Assembly: GCA_963788305.1 (NCBI GenBank)
Contig: CAWBGK010000003.1
Span: forward strand, 68,409-132,408
DNA from: UTCFX2 sp963788305
GTDB taxonomy: Bacteria > Chloroflexota > Anaerolineae > Anaerolineales > UBA4823
DNA: 64,000 nucleotides
Direction: 5' to 3'
Under the pieces are notes generated by a model. It worked only from the letters and a program-made list of their open reading frames with translations. It searched no databases and was not told the origin of the DNA. The position numbers were made by a program, and so were the translations under genes. Positions 28,882-38,719 of this stretch are shown here, piece after piece. How positions within the stretch are numbered: position 1 is the first letter of the stretch; every line of letters starts with the position of its first letter.

Positions 28882-29085
28882 TATAAATCAATCGGTAATT
28901 TCCCTTTTCTCCCTTTGAATTAAGATCAACTCAACGACATCATTCATATTTATCTCAAACCGATAAAAAGGCAGGACAATCCAAACCTCTCAATTCGAGG
29001 ATTCGGACGGTTGGCGTTCAAGCTCGAGTTTTTTTCTCGCCGAAAGGTTAGTACAATTCTTGCAACTATATTCACAGAAAAAACC
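28882..29085. other. gap to the right of the insertion sequence
   Basis: AT-rich spacer of about 200 bp with no gene. A frame is open from 29011 but lacks a ribosome binding site, and its first 25 codons do not look like protein; I start the next gene at 29086. Confidence 0.4.
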
Positions 29086-29779
29086 ATGAGACGCATTGAC
29101 AGAATTGGCGGGATTTTAGCTGGGATCAGCCTTTCTTTTATTATTTTCATATTTGCATTCAATTGGAGCACACGTTCACCAGAAACGCAGGTCAAGGCTG
29201 GTTCATTGGCCTCCCAAAAGCCGGTAAATGGCTGGTATGTGTGTGGGAATCTGGGTATAGGCCCGGTCCCGGGTGTACCAGAACCGCGCCAGCGCCTCAA
29301 ATTGTGCCATGATAGCGGTTGGGTAGCCTATACCTACTGCACCCAGCCAGGTCTGCCAGTCCCGCCGATGGGTAGGCGCTGCACTCGAAATCAGCGACGA
29401 TACCTATCGATGCGGAGCCCTCTACCAGCGCTTGCGCGAGTATCGCATCGTACAAACACCCGTCGAGACAAATACTCCCACAACCACGCCCACGCCAACC
29501 GCCAGTCCAACTCCTACGATTACTCCCAGCCTGACTCCCACGATTACTGCGAGTCCGACTCCAACACAGACTGCAAGCCCGACTCCAACACTGACTGCAA
29601 GCCCGACGATGTACCGCTGGATTGCCTCTCCTACGCCTACAAGCGGACCGCGCGTAAACCCCGGTGGGGAAGGCAATTCCACAATGTTGCGAGCGCTGAT
29701 CGTTGTCGAGACAGGCTTATTAATTATCTCGGCATTTATAGGGGTTTGGATTATGCGGGGCTTGAAAAAGCTCCGTTGA
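29086..29779 (+). CDS. surface protein with Thr/Pro stalk and C-terminal membrane anchor, frameshifted
   Basis: Reconstructed as about 231 residues. N-terminal membrane or signal helix at about 8-28 (IGGILAGISLSFIIFIFAFN). A small Cys-rich extracellular region follows (NGWYVCGNLGIGPVPGVP, LKLCHDSGWVAYTYC). The frame breaks near 29385 and resumes with EISDDTYRCGALYQRLREYR. Then comes a stalk of TPTPTASPTPTITPSL-type repeats (about bases 29470-29620), a short NPGGEGNS spacer, and a C-terminal hydrophobic helix ending in basic residues (IMRGLKKLR). This stalk, helix and positive tail layout is that of wall-anchored or membrane-anchored surface proteins. The family is unknown. The stop overlaps a possible TTG start of the next gene. 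Confidence 0.5.
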
Positions 29780-29793
29780 CTCGCACCAAGCGC

Positions 29794-30681
29794 ATGCCAT
29801 TTCCTGAACTATTTCGCTTTTTTTCCATCTCCAGGTTCAAGTGGATCGGGATAGTGTTTATTGCCCTATTGCTCGACCTGCTGATTAACCTGGTTTTATT
29901 CTCCGCCAGACCTGATCTGTTCTTGAAGAACAAACCTGATCCGGTTGAAGTCACGCCGAGGGTCATAAGCCTTTGGTCTCCAATCGGCACACCGTATCAG
30001 CCGCTGCCTCCAACCCCATCCTTACATGCGCCTACCTCCATAAATGCCTTGAGTACACCTTTCCCAGAGCCTTCAACCAACTTTTTTGGCATCGATTTCC
30101 GCCCGGGAGCGGCTCGCATAAAAATTCTCGTCCGACCCCAAACTGACAGGCTCAACGACGGAAAACCGATCACCATTGAGGTTAATCCGGGCAGCTCCTG
30201 CCATTATCAGGATCACCGCGCCTGCGTCAGCGCCTTCCGTCAAGGCAGATCTGGAAATGTCATCTTCATCAGCGTGCACTCGGGAATCGGTGGAGAAGCA
30301 GAAGTCTACCGGCGAGCCATAGAAGGAATGGGGCTGGACCAGGCTGGCTTCTCGATCAAGCTGATTCGCTCAAATCTGGCGAGGTTGGAAAACGCTCCGG
30401 TCCAAATCAGACAGGGGGACCGGATTGTGGGCGGCTTGAAACTGGCGGCAGCCATGCGAGTACCGCCAGGGCTGCTCCAGGATTATTTCAACGGCTCCGT
30501 CGAGCAGGCCATAGCACTCGCCGCTTCGGTTAATCCAAACCTGGGTGATTATCCTGATCCAGAAACCCAGCTGTTAGTTTTTGAAACTTGTGGCTGGAAG
30601 CAGCCCGACGAGCCGTGGATGCCGGGAGTTTCCAGCACTACCGGCTCTGTTTATCTCGGTGTGATCCAGTCCGAACCATAA
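29794..30681 (+). CDS. membrane-anchored extracellular protein, possible divergent sortase fold
   Basis: About 295 residues. One N-terminal membrane helix (FKWIGIVFIALLLDLLINLV) is followed by a Pro/Thr linker and a folded domain from about residue 95. In the domain, IFISVHSGIGGEAEVYRRAI and, near the C-terminus, LLVFETCGW resemble the sortase His region and the TLxTC active-site strand; QIRQGDRIVG recalls the sortase GD-I strand. The usual catalytic Arg after the Cys strand is not evident, so the assignment is weak. Other single-Cys/His hydrolases are possible. The ATG at 29794 has no ribosome binding site; TTG at 29776 overlapping the previous stop is an alternative. Its neighbour has a stalk and anchor, as a substrate might. 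Confidence 0.45.
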   Translation: MPFPELFRFFSISRFKWIGIVFIALLLDLLINLVLFSARPDLFLKNKPDPVEVTPRVISLWSPIGTPYQPLPPTPSLHAPTSINALSTPFPEPSTNFFGIDFRPGAARIKILVRPQTDRLNDGKPITIEVNPGSSCHYQDHRACVSAFRQGRSGNVIFISVHSGIGGEAEVYRRAIEGMGLDQAGFSIKLIRSNLARLENAPVQIRQGDRIVGGLKLAAAMRVPPGLLQDYFNGSVEQAIALAASVNPNLGDYPDPETQLLVFETCGWKQPDEPWMPGVSSTTGSVYLGVIQSEP

Positions 30682-30717
30682 CCAGGATTTTCAAGCAGGC
30701 TGCAATCCACAGGAGAT

Positions 30718-31080
30718 TTACTGGGGATGTGCGATTTCCGCGGCAGCCCGAAGAAGCGCGGTGAGCGCGGGATCTTCGAGCTCGCCAGGCTCCCGGATCT
30801 TGATATGTCGATGGACTTTTCCTCGACCTTCCAACAGCCCAGTTGGATCCCTCAGAGCCGCTCCGTGTGCGATCCCTAGCCGAACATAAACCGGGAAAGG
30901 CGTAATTACAAAGACCAGGCCTTTATATCCCGTTCCAAAACCCAACCCGATATCCCCACCTTCGACGGTCACGACTGGATTGGGAAGAGATATATGAATA
31001 AGAGTAATTAATCCCTTGACAATCTGCTGAATTTTGGGTTGATATGGAGCCAGAAGATCGTTTATTGATTGATCGCTCAT
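30718..31080 (-). CDS. DUF1801 family protein
   Basis: About 120 residues, resembling the DUF1801 (YdhG-like) family with the SCP-like iron-chaperone fold. The family core is visible as PVYVRLGIAHGAALRDPTG followed by LLEGRGKVHRHIKI (about 65-98). A helical N-terminal part (LLAPYQPKIQQIVKGLITLI) comes first. Function is not established; some members were linked to iron handling. The ATG at 31080 (MSDQSIND) is preferred to an in-frame start five codons upstream. It is a single gene, convergent with the preceding plus-strand gene. Confidence 0.8.
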   Translation of the reverse strand: MSDQSINDLLAPYQPKIQQIVKGLITLIHISLPNPVVTVEGGDIGLGFGTGYKGLVFVITPFPVYVRLGIAHGAALRDPTGLLEGRGKVHRHIKIREPGELEDPALTALLRAAAEIAHPQ

Positions 31081-31245
31081 AAAATGATTGTCCACATATT
31101 ATTCTTAGCGATTTCCTCGCCTGCTGTAAGGGCGACCTCCGTGGTCTAGATTGGAATCGTGGCGTATGAAACAAGGATCATACCCACCGAGGGATTTCCT
31201 GAAATTTTGGATTCCTTTGTTCAGTGTGGTAATTTAATCGGTATG

Positions 31246-31737
31246 TTATTTGATCTTGTGAAAACCGAGCGTGCGGAACATCACCCGCATCATCTTGTGA
31301 CCAAAATCCGGTTTCAGATATTGATTCGGGCATGCACCTGGGATTACTGAAATCCCATTGTCTTGGCACAATCGGACAGCCGCTTGCGAAACGCTGGTCA
31401 TACTGGATGCCAAACCGGGCTTTGTGCCCATTAAGCAGTGCATCCAAACGTGTTTTATTCCCAGATCAACACATTCTTGGACGATTAACTCGGTGACTTT
31501 GGGATTGGCAAGAATGAACACGGCATCCGGCTTCTCTGGAATTGACTTAAGATCCGGGAAGCAGGGATCGCCTTCAAAAGTTGTCAAACGTGGATTGACA
31601 GCGCTGACGGAATATCCTTCAGATTTAAATTTGCGATAGCCCAGGTTGCAGCCCGTCTCACGCTTATCTGAAACGCCAATGACAGCAATCTTTTTCTGGG
31701 CGAGAAAGTCTTTTACGAGAGGTTCAATATTTGACAT
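31246..31737 (-). CDS. CoA-binding domain protein (YccU-like)
   Basis: About 163 residues with a Rossmann-type CoA_binding_2 fold. Opening strand KKIAVIGVSDKRETGCNLGY (about 15-34), then AVNPRLTTFEGDPCFPDLKS, and KHVWMHCLMGTKPGL in the ligand-binding half. The last third holds ISVIPGACPNQYLKPDFGHK. The start at 31737 (MSNIEPL) follows AAGGAG at good spacing; the in-frame start at 31770 would precede it. Such proteins bind CoA or nucleotide-like ligands; a role in acyl-CoA control is possible but not shown. A monocistronic gene. Confidence 0.85.
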   Translation of the reverse strand: MSNIEPLVKDFLAQKKIAVIGVSDKRETGCNLGYRKFKSEGYSVSAVNPRLTTFEGDPCFPDLKSIPEKPDAVFILANPKVTELIVQECVDLGIKHVWMHCLMGTKPGLASSMTSVSQAAVRLCQDNGISVIPGACPNQYLKPDFGHKMMRVMFRTLGFHKIK

Positions 31738-32063
31738 TTTTGCTCCTTCCTTCCCCCCTATTATAAGCATGAATAAAATAAAGCCGGTTTTTTGTTTCGA
31801 ATTTTCTGTTCAAAATTTTCTGGGGACCTCAAGAATGGTTTATTCGGATTGTTTTCGATATCATATGTGATCTCACGTTCCAACCCTTGATCCTGAGCCA
31901 ATCAAACCAGCCCGTTTCTCAGATTGGAATGCCTGTCGTTACGCGATCCGATATAAGCAGGGGCAACATGAAAAGACAGACAACTCCCAAAAACCGCATT
32001 CCCCGAGCCAACCCGGTGGTGTACGCTTGCATAATCAAAGGGGAAATAGGTTAAAATATATCC

Positions 32064-32787
32064 ATGAAATCTACTTTCCGCTCCATGCATCGCGTTCCTT
32101 CGAAAGGTAGCTTTTTTGATAAGCTGATCGATCCAATCGATCGGCTGTCTGAGACGATTTTCAGCATCCTGATCTTGCTGACCTATACGCTGGCATTCCA
32201 GATCATCAGAACTCTCTGACAGCTCACCTTATGTTTCCTCGACGCAAAACGTGGATGATCTGCTGATCGGAGCTCTGGGAGCCATATTTGCCTGGGGAAC
32301 AATCGACGGTGTGATGTATGCATTGCTGACGGTTTTTCAACGCGGCGAAAGCCGCCGTTTGCTTCATAATATTGGAGCCGCAAAGAATGAGCAGGAGGCG
32401 TTGGATATCATCGCAGACGACCTTGATTACATCCTCGAGCCAGTTTCCGGAAAAAATGAGCGGCAGATTTTTTATAAAAGCATTCTGGTCTATCTTAAGG
32501 ACAGCCAACCGCGTACAATCAGGCTGACCGGAGAGGATCTTATTGGAGCGGTAGCGCACGTAATGGTGGCAATCCTTGCTGTGCTGCCGTCGCTGATCCC
32601 GCTTATTTTGGTGCGGGGCAATGATCAGCTTGCCATCCGGATCTCGAACTTCGTCTCATTCATCTTGCTTTTTATCGCTGGATATCGTTGGGGAAAATAT
32701 TCAGGTATTAATCCGGTGAGAACCGGGCTGGTTTTGATGACGATAGCAGTGGCCATGGTTCTTGTCGCGATGCTATTAGGAGGTTAG
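32064..32787 (+). CDS. VIT/CCC1-like membrane protein, frameshifted
   Basis: About 241 residues after joining. The N-terminal part (MKSTFRSMHRVPSKGSFFDK) leads to DRLSETIFSILILLTYTLAF, the first membrane segment; one extra base near 32210 moves the frame, which continues with SPYVSSTQNVDDLLIGALGA. A cytosolic middle segment has NEQEALDIIADDLDYILEPV, and three further membrane helices end the protein. The layout (two helices, acidic soluble insert, three helices) resembles VIT1/CCC1 iron or manganese transporters, but the transporter metal motifs are not obvious, so transport is tentative. Confidence 0.6.
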
Positions 32788-32801
32788 GATTGTAAAAGAA
32801 G

Positions 32802-32831
32802 ATCAGACCATCTAATAAAGAGTGGTCTGAT
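32802..32831. terminator. hairpin after the VIT-like gene
   Basis: Inverted repeat with arms ATCAGACCA and TGGTCTGAT, loop of 12 nt, 14 bp past the stop codon. Probably a transcription end signal; it lacks a strong T-run. The arms resemble half of the GntR operator at 57040 but the spacing is that of a hairpin. Confidence 0.5.
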
Positions 32832-33008
32832 TGGTCGGGGACGCCACGAGAAAACCTAATAATGCCAGAGTCACGCCAACGTACTGACGCCTGCCTCAGA
32901 TTGATCTGGCCAGCAATTTGAACCGGTTGCTTAATAAGAAGCCTGCTTCAGCGTCCAGGAAAAAATAACAACAGGTAGAAAATAAATAGACTATAGCGAT
33001 GGAAACGA

Positions 33009-33039
33009 GTGTCGGGACTCGTTCGACGAGTCCCGACAC
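33009..33039. terminator. perfect 14-bp hairpin after the five-META lipoprotein gene
   Basis: Arms GTGTCGGGACTCGT and its exact complement around a 3-nt loop, 13 bp past the stop codon of the minus-strand lipoprotein gene. On the minus strand it is followed by CGTTTCC, a poor T-run. Its strength and place make it a likely terminator for that gene. Confidence 0.7.
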
Positions 33040-33052
33040 CTGTGCATCTATG

Positions 33053-35508
33053 CTATTTGATCGTGATGGTATGCGTGGTGGTTACGGTCTTTCCGTTGTC
33101 ATCCATCACGGTCAGTGTAACGGTATAGGTACTTGGTTTTTCATACTGGTGCTGGACGGTCATACCGGTGCCTTTTCTACCGTCCCCAAAGTCCCAGGCA
33201 TACCCGATGATGCTTCCACCAGAGGTGGAGCTGCTGGCTTCAAACTTGATCGGTTGGTCGACAGCCCCTTCAGTGGGAGCCTTGATAACCGCCTCGGGAG
33301 CAGCCGGTGGTTTTGCGGTCGGTTCCTCGGTTGGAGTGGGTTGTTCAGTCGGCTCTACCGTTGGCTCTGCAGTGGGTTTTTCGGTCGGCAGGGGCTCGAC
33401 CGTCGGCCCCGATATCGGCACGTAGGTCGGCGTTGGGGTCGGGGGGATTGCTGTTGGTCCGGGGGGAAGTGGCGGGAGCGGCGTGGGGGGCACAATCGGT
33501 ACCAGTGGAGCCGGTGAGTTGTAGAAGACCAGCAGCCCGCTGCGCGTGCCGATCAGCAGCTGATTGGAAGCCAAGCTGAAGCTGTTTGCAGTCTGCAAGG
33601 CCGCCAGATATGCAGCTTCCTGATCCATCACCCCCGGCGGCTCTGGGCATAGGCTCATGGACGAAGCGATCTGGCCAAGCTGCAGTGAACCCGTGATCGG
33701 GGCGTTGTAGGTATTGCAGCCCGCGTTACCCGAGATCGTGCCAGTTTGTCCGTCGGCGTTGATGGCGAATTCTGCGGTGGTCTGTGTACCCGGCAAAACC
33801 GGCCTTGGGCCGATCATCACCAGCCACCAGCGGGTGCCGTTCAATGGGGTAAGCGGTCCTCCGCTGGGCGGGGGCGTCACCTGTGGCACATAGGCAGTAA
33901 AGTTGAGCGCCTGCCGGCCCTCGTCGTAAGGGATTTGCAGTGTATTTCCCAGGATGCGGTAGGTGGATGCGGCGTTCAAGCCCAGGAAGAACTGCTGCTC
34001 CTGCTCCCAGAAGGACGTCGGGCAGTTAGGGTTGTTAGTCTTGTTGGGCAGGTTGACCTTGAGCTCGTTCAGGTTAGCCAGGTAGGCAGCGTTGTAGTCG
34101 TTGCAGCCCGTAGAGCCTATGATCAGACCGGAGGGTCCTCCTTCCTGGGGAGTGAACTGGGCGGTGAAATCCCCACCCTGGGAAGGTATCGTGGGGCTGT
34201 TTACATCACCCATGGATGTCAGGCGCCAGGCAGTGCCTTCCAGGGGGGCGCGGTTGGCGCTGAACGTCAGCACCCCCTTCTCGGAGGTGATCACCAGCGT
34301 CTCGCCATATACCTGGTAGCTCTTAGCAGCTTCCAGAGTCTCCAGATAAGTGGCCTCAGCCTGCAACACATTATCAGGGCAGCGAATCTGGGTCGCTGAC
34401 AGGTCGTCAATTTTGAGCACCTGCTGGTCGAGGCTGTAGCTGCCGCTATAGTTGTTGCACATGGCGACGCCGCCCAGCTTCCCGATGCCAGGCTCCGTCC
34501 CGGGCTCGAACAGGGCGGTGGTGGGTACCAGGCCTAGCCGGTTCACCTCGCTGTTTACAGTCACCAGCGTCCAGAGCACATTTTCAATGGGCATGTGCTG
34601 CGAAGTGAAGCGAAGCACTCCCTGTCCACCGCCGTAAGTGATCTCCAGGGTTCCATCGTTTATGGTGTAGCTTCCGGCTTCCGTCAGAGCTTGCATGTAG
34701 GCGGCTTCCTGCTCCATGCCTTTGGTGCAAGCTCGCATCGTGCTGGCGGGCATTTTGATTGCTATCCGGCCATCTTTGGCGACATACGAGGTCGTATAGA
34801 AGTTGCAGCCGGCTGCGCCGCTCAGGATTCCCTCTTCGGAGAACTGGGCGGTGATCAGTGTGCCCGCCTCCGGAGCCGATGGATTGTCGGGTTTGCCGAA
34901 TGATTCCAGCACCCACAGTGTGTCCACCAGCGATTTCTGGCTGGGCGTATACACCAGCTTTTTTTCATATACCGAGCTGGAGTCGTAGAAGATCTCGAGG
35001 CGGCCTGGGGGGTGAAGGCGATCTTATAGGCGCTTTGCAGCGCTGCCAGTAGGATCGCTTCCTGGTTCATGCCCTGCTCGCAAGCCATCATTGTGGATCC
35101 AAGCGGGCCAATCTTGATCTGTTCGCCATTCATTTCGTACGAGCCGAAGAAGTTGTTGCATCCAGCTGAGCCGTTCAGACTGCCGTCTTCCGCAAACTGC
35201 GCCGTTACGGTGGTGCCCGGTTCGATAACAGTCGGATTGCCGGCGTCGCCGTAGCCGAGCAGCAGCCAAAGTGGTCCGACCAGCTGGGCCGACAGGTCCA
35301 CCTCCGGTGCGCTTGCGACGACCGGCTCGGCGGTGGACTGCGGCTCCGGCTTGGTGGTGGTCGTGGCTGCAGGCGGTGGGGTTGGCGGGGCGGGGGGCTC
35401 CGTGGGCGCCGGGGCAGGTTGGCAGGCGGATATCAGAAGGGTAAATATCAAGCATAGACTACTCCCCAAAGCAATGTGAGAGGTTGTCATTTTTATATTG
35501 TTACTCAT
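33053..35508 (-). CDS. lipoprotein with five META/HslJ domains and a PKD domain, frameshifted
   Basis: Exported lipoprotein of about 818 residues. GGAGGT lies 7 nt before the ATG at 35508; the signal peptide ends at lipobox LISAC (about residue 29). A Pro/Thr linker is followed by five META domains, each with a GCN-type core: GSAGCNNFFGSY, GAAGCNFYTTSY, AMCNNYSGSY, GSTGCNDYNAAY and GNAGCNTYNAPI. The frame breaks in the first META copy near 34985 and resumes as SSVYEKKLVYTPSQKS. A stalk rich in PTEKPTAEPT comes next, then a PKD domain with GYAWDFGDG. META domains may bind small ligands or heat-shock partners; PKD modules mediate surface contacts. A surface adhesin-like role is inferred. Confidence 0.83.
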
Positions 35509-35670
35509 CACTCATACCTCCATGTAGTTATTCAACTTAGAAAACTCGGGTACAAACATCAAATTACGGGCTTTGTTGACCTTCCCAAGCCTATACCTCC
35601 TGGATCAAATTCACTTTATAGCTGCACGGTACACGAATAAAAATTATCGGTTGACTGCAACAGGATTGCG
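35509..35670. other. short intergenic stretch
   Basis: Promoter region of the five-META lipoprotein, on the minus strand; the AI-2E gene ends at its right side. No coding feature or strong hairpin was seen. Confidence 0.35.
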
Positions 35671-36888
35671 TCATGGTTCCACTTGTTGTGTATCCCTTCG
35701 AAGGCGAGCAGAAACATTTTTTGCCGCCGTTAGGAACATATGACCCATATTTTGATCTGTTTGCTTATCCTCTGCGATCAGCCCCAATTCTTTCAAATCG
35801 ATTCGACCCTGTTGATCAAGGATCTCCAGGTCGGATCGCAGCATATATTTGGAATATACATCAATGCTGGTGACAAGCAAAATCATCACCACTGGCCCAT
35901 ACAGGGCGCCGACGATTCCCATCACGCCCAGGCCGCCCAGTACACTCAAAATCACCAGTGCCGGGTTGAGCTGCGCACCTTTAGGGATTAGATGCGGACG
36001 CAAGATGGTGTCGATATTGGCAATCAAAAACAGAAAAGCCACGAGCACGAAAACCCCTTGCCAGACATTTCCGTTGACGATCAAAAAGATCCCTACCGGC
36101 CAGGCTACCAGGGAAACGCCGATCATCGGCACCAGGGAAAGGAACATTGAGGCCAGGGTCAAGAACATCACGAAGGGCACGCCGGCGATCCACAGCACCA
36201 GGCCCATCGCCAGGCCTGTCACGATGGCGATGACAAAATTGCCCTTGAACATGGCCTTGATCATGATGTCGATCTTATCCATGAACAACTGGGTGATCTC
36301 CGGTGGAAAAGGCACGATATCCAGGATGTCCTGCTTGCCGGGACGTTTGTAGCGCGGCAGAAGTACGTAAACGATCACCAATACCACCAGACCGTTCATG
36401 AAAATCCCCGGCAGCGCGCGCCCCAGGCTGACCACAATGCCTCTCAGCCATCCGGCCAGCCAGGCGGTGACCTGGGCGATGGTCTCTGTGAGCTGAAGGT
36501 CTTCCAGGTGGACGTTCCCGGCCGAGAGCATGCGAATCACCTGCTCCAGCCAACTATTCACCCCGCTCATGGAGAGATCCAGGGTGGTGATGTCCAGACC
36601 GCTGAATAGCATCGCCGCCTGGCTGATGGCGCCGCCGACGATCAGCACCGCTGGGATGGCAATCAACAGGATAAAGATCATCATGGTCAGCCCGGTGGCT
36701 TTCCCTTCGCTCCCGTTGATCCATTTTTTATCCAGCAGCCAGTTGTAAAGTGGCTTGAGCAAGATCACCACTGCTACCGCCAGCAAGATGGCCTGGACAA
36801 ATTGCCACACCAGGATCATGGTCAGGATGGCCAGGATCGCCACCATGCCAAAGAAAAATACTCTCTGCTTAACAATACGACCGTTCAT
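35671..36888 (-). CDS. second AI-2E family permease
   Basis: AI-2E/PerM-family membrane protein of 405 residues. Hydrophobic segments at about 10-28, 33-50 and 64-90; a soluble middle; then further membrane segments including GNFVIAIVTGLAMGLVLWIA and LIPKGAQLNPALVILSVLGG, the family's C-terminal signature. It ends in a charged cytosolic tail with ILDQQGRIDLKELGLIAEDK. It is longer and quite different in sequence from the copy at 112-1215. Start near 36888 is 8 bp after the end of the DUF4203-like gene, so both are co-transcribed. Substrate unknown. Confidence 0.87.
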   Translation of the reverse strand: MNGRIVKQRVFFFGMVAILAILTMILVWQFVQAILLAVAVVILLKPLYNWLLDKKWINGSEGKATGLTMMIFILLIAIPAVLIVGGAISQAAMLFSGLDITTLDLSMSGVNSWLEQVIRMLSAGNVHLEDLQLTETIAQVTAWLAGWLRGIVVSLGRALPGIFMNGLVVLVIVYVLLPRYKRPGKQDILDIVPFPPEITQLFMDKIDIMIKAMFKGNFVIAIVTGLAMGLVLWIAGVPFVMFLTLASMFLSLVPMIGVSLVAWPVGIFLIVNGNVWQGVFVLVAFLFLIANIDTILRPHLIPKGAQLNPALVILSVLGGLGVMGIVGALYGPVVMILLVTSIDVYSKYMLRSDLEILDQQGRIDLKELGLIAEDKQTDQNMGHMFLTAAKNVSARLRRDTQQVEP

Positions 36889-36896
36889 TGATCCGG

Positions 36897-37487
36897 TTAC
36901 CTGATGTTGACGTAGCGTCCACGAACCCTGCGGATCTCAAACTGCGCCAGGATGCCCGTGATGAGAAAAGTGACAAAGACCAGGAACGCCGGGGTGGTAA
37001 ATGGAATCCGGGCGGACAGATAGTCCGGGCCAACGCCCATTGCTAGCGGGAAAAGATGTGCCAAGCCAAGCAGGATCGCATATGCGCCGGATAGCGTGGT
37101 GGCCAGGATGATCACCCAATCGCCCAGGCGGTTGCCAAAGAAGCCAACTATGCCCGCGCCTGCAATAATTACAATCAGACCCAAAGCATCAGGCAACGAG
37201 ATGGGTAACAGCGACAGGATGACAAGCGCCAGCATTGCCCCCAGGATGCCGCCGGCGAAATGAAGGATCATTTTTATCAGCATGTATCCGACAAAGGCGA
37301 TGATCCCGCCTGCCACTAGGCTGATCAGCAGGCGAGCAGCAACCGGTTGGGAGGAAAGCAGCCACATCGACAGGCTGAAGCCAAGGACGAAACCTGCGAC
37401 AGCCAGTGTAAAGCGGAATAGCATCCCTCCGTAGACCAAGAGGAAAACCCCACTTACCATCAACAAAATATCTAACAAGAATATCAT
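36897..37487 (-). CDS. DUF4203 (TMEM198-like) membrane protein
   Basis: About 196 residues with seven hydrophobic helices, the usual layout of the TM7S3/TMEM198-like family. The Gly-rich helices GGMLFRFTLAVAGFVLGFSL and MILHFAGGILGAMLALVILS are typical. A short basic tail (RRVRGRYVNIR) ends it. GGAG precedes the ATG at 37487. Biochemical role unknown; it forms an operon with the AI-2E permease gene 8 bp downstream. Confidence 0.72.
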   Translation of the reverse strand: MIFLLDILLMVSGVFLLVYGGMLFRFTLAVAGFVLGFSLSMWLLSSQPVAARLLISLVAGGIIAFVGYMLIKMILHFAGGILGAMLALVILSLLPISLPDALGLIVIIAGAGIVGFFGNRLGDWVIILATTLSGAYAILLGLAHLFPLAMGVGPDYLSARIPFTTPAFLVFVTFLITGILAQFEIRRVRGRYVNIR

Positions 37488-37660
37488 TTCTCCTCCAAAT
37501 AAAATAACATAAGATTATCGGAATTTAAAAATAGGCGGCTTTCGAGTCGCTTCATAAACAATTGAACCTGTTATTCACCCTTCAATGGACTGCTGAGCCA
37601 GGTTCTGGTCGCCGAATTGTGATTGGATCGGAGCTTTGTTTTTCTCATGACTTGGATCGT
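37488..37660. other. intergenic stretch
   Basis: No gene or strong hairpin. It holds the promoter of the DUF4203/AI-2E operon and the 3' end region of the GAP-family gene. Confidence 0.3.
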
Positions 37661-38329
37661 TCACAAATTCAATAAACCACTGGCACCCTGGTACAAGAAT
37701 AACAAACCAAAAACGAGCGAGACGATCATAACAATCTGGCGGTTATTACGGGTCAACCATGCTGATGCCTTCTCAAGAATGGCTTTAGATTTTTTAGGGA
37801 TGATGACCCTGAAAATTATGGATAGTAGCAGCAGGGATTCAGCCAAAATCACGAAAAGCAGGTAAGCAATTGCGCCGGATGGTTGACCCAACTGTGCTGC
37901 ATCGATGATCCCAATCGCGCCGAGCGTAAAAACCCATGCCTTTCCACTAATTAACAGGATACCAAATCCAAACCCAAATGCCTTCAGCGGTGAAAGGCTG
38001 TCCATCATGGTCAACCACTTAGGGGGTGGAGAATCAGGGTCATCCTCTTTGCGCCACTGTTTGTATGCTGTAACCAGAAGCAAGATACCCAGCACCAGCT
38101 GCAGGGTTAAAACAACCGGACTTTTCCCGCCTCCTTCTTCCTTTACAAAGATCAGGCCAAAAAGCAAACCCTGGAGCAAACGCATGCACGTCATACCACC
38201 GACATATGCCGTTGCCATTAGCACACCCTGCCGAGGCCGCTTAAGAAGCAGGATGTTGATGATATTTTGAATTGGAACCAGTGCACTGCCGATGATAAAT
38301 GGCAATAACGACGCGATTAAATAATCCAA
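37661..38329 (-). CDS. GAP (Sap, LysE-like) family membrane protein
   Basis: About 222 residues and six helices. The N-terminal helix pair with GSALVPIQNIINILLLKRPR and the MATAYVGGMTCMRLLQGLLF helix fits the GAP/Sap family (PF11139), part of the LysE superfamily of small-molecule exporters. The middle is a charged loop (WRKEDDPDSPPPKWL), then LSPLKAFGFGFGILLISGKA, the second repeat. Mycobacterial relatives help address glycolipids to the surface. The substrate here is unknown. Confidence 0.78.
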   Translation of the reverse strand: MDYLIASLLPFIIGSALVPIQNIINILLLKRPRQGVLMATAYVGGMTCMRLLQGLLFGLIFVKEEGGGKSPVVLTLQLVLGILLLVTAYKQWRKEDDPDSPPPKWLTMMDSLSPLKAFGFGFGILLISGKAWVFTLGAIGIIDAAQLGQPSGAIAYLLFVILAESLLLLSIIFRVIIPKKSKAILEKASAWLTRNNRQIVMIVSLVFGLLFLYQGASGLLNL

Positions 38330-38342
38330 TGGATACTCCTTT

Positions 38343-38710
38343 TTATCGAGTGCAGCCGCAATTTGGACGCCTTTCTAAATCCGGGCAGTTTGAGCTTACC
38401 GATCTTGGTATCAACACATCATCAACAAACAGAGTCCCACCCAGGAAAAAAGCCAATGCCACGGCAAACAGGGAACCGTTGTGGACTGCCGGCGGCATTA
38501 GGTTGGAAGCCACCAGCGCGGTGATGATCCCGCCTGCAAATTGCAATGCCGCGCTAACCATCCGGTATGGCACCTCAAATCTTGTCCCCGACGGCGCTCC
38601 TAGAAAAGTCAGGAGCGCGGCCTCGGAAGAAATGATCAAAACTAGAACGAAGTCGTCTACAATCAGCAACAATGCATCAGGGACAACCAATACCGGTGAC
38701 TTTAGATTTA
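38343..38710 (-). pseudogene. ZIP-like metal transporter fragment, possibly truncated
   Basis: Open frame of about 120 codons right after the AbgT stop, without a clear start codon or ribosome binding site. The segment VPYRMVSAALQFAGGIITAL with ASNLMPPAVHNGSLFAVALA and FFLGGTLFVDDVL is like helices 2-3 of ZIP-family zinc/iron transporters. The frame then ends in a charged, non-family tail (ERRPNCGCTR). The rest of a ZIP protein is missing, so it is a fragment or a strongly frameshifted gene. The frame is open further upstream (to 38879), but that part overlaps AbgT and is a shadow. Confidence 0.4.
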
Positions 38711-38719
38711 TCGCGCCTG

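Noticed and set aside
29011..29790. Single long frame joining the stalk protein and the sortase-like protein
   Set aside because: The middle part (His/Tyr/Asp/Ser-rich) is the stalk repeat read in a wrong frame; the correct frame gives Thr/Pro repeats and a normal membrane anchor, so two genes were called.
32802..32831. Possible third GntR operator (ATCAGACCA...TGGTCTGAT)
   Set aside because: The half-sites are separated by 12 nt and lie just after a stop codon, fitting a hairpin and not the compact 11-bp operator.
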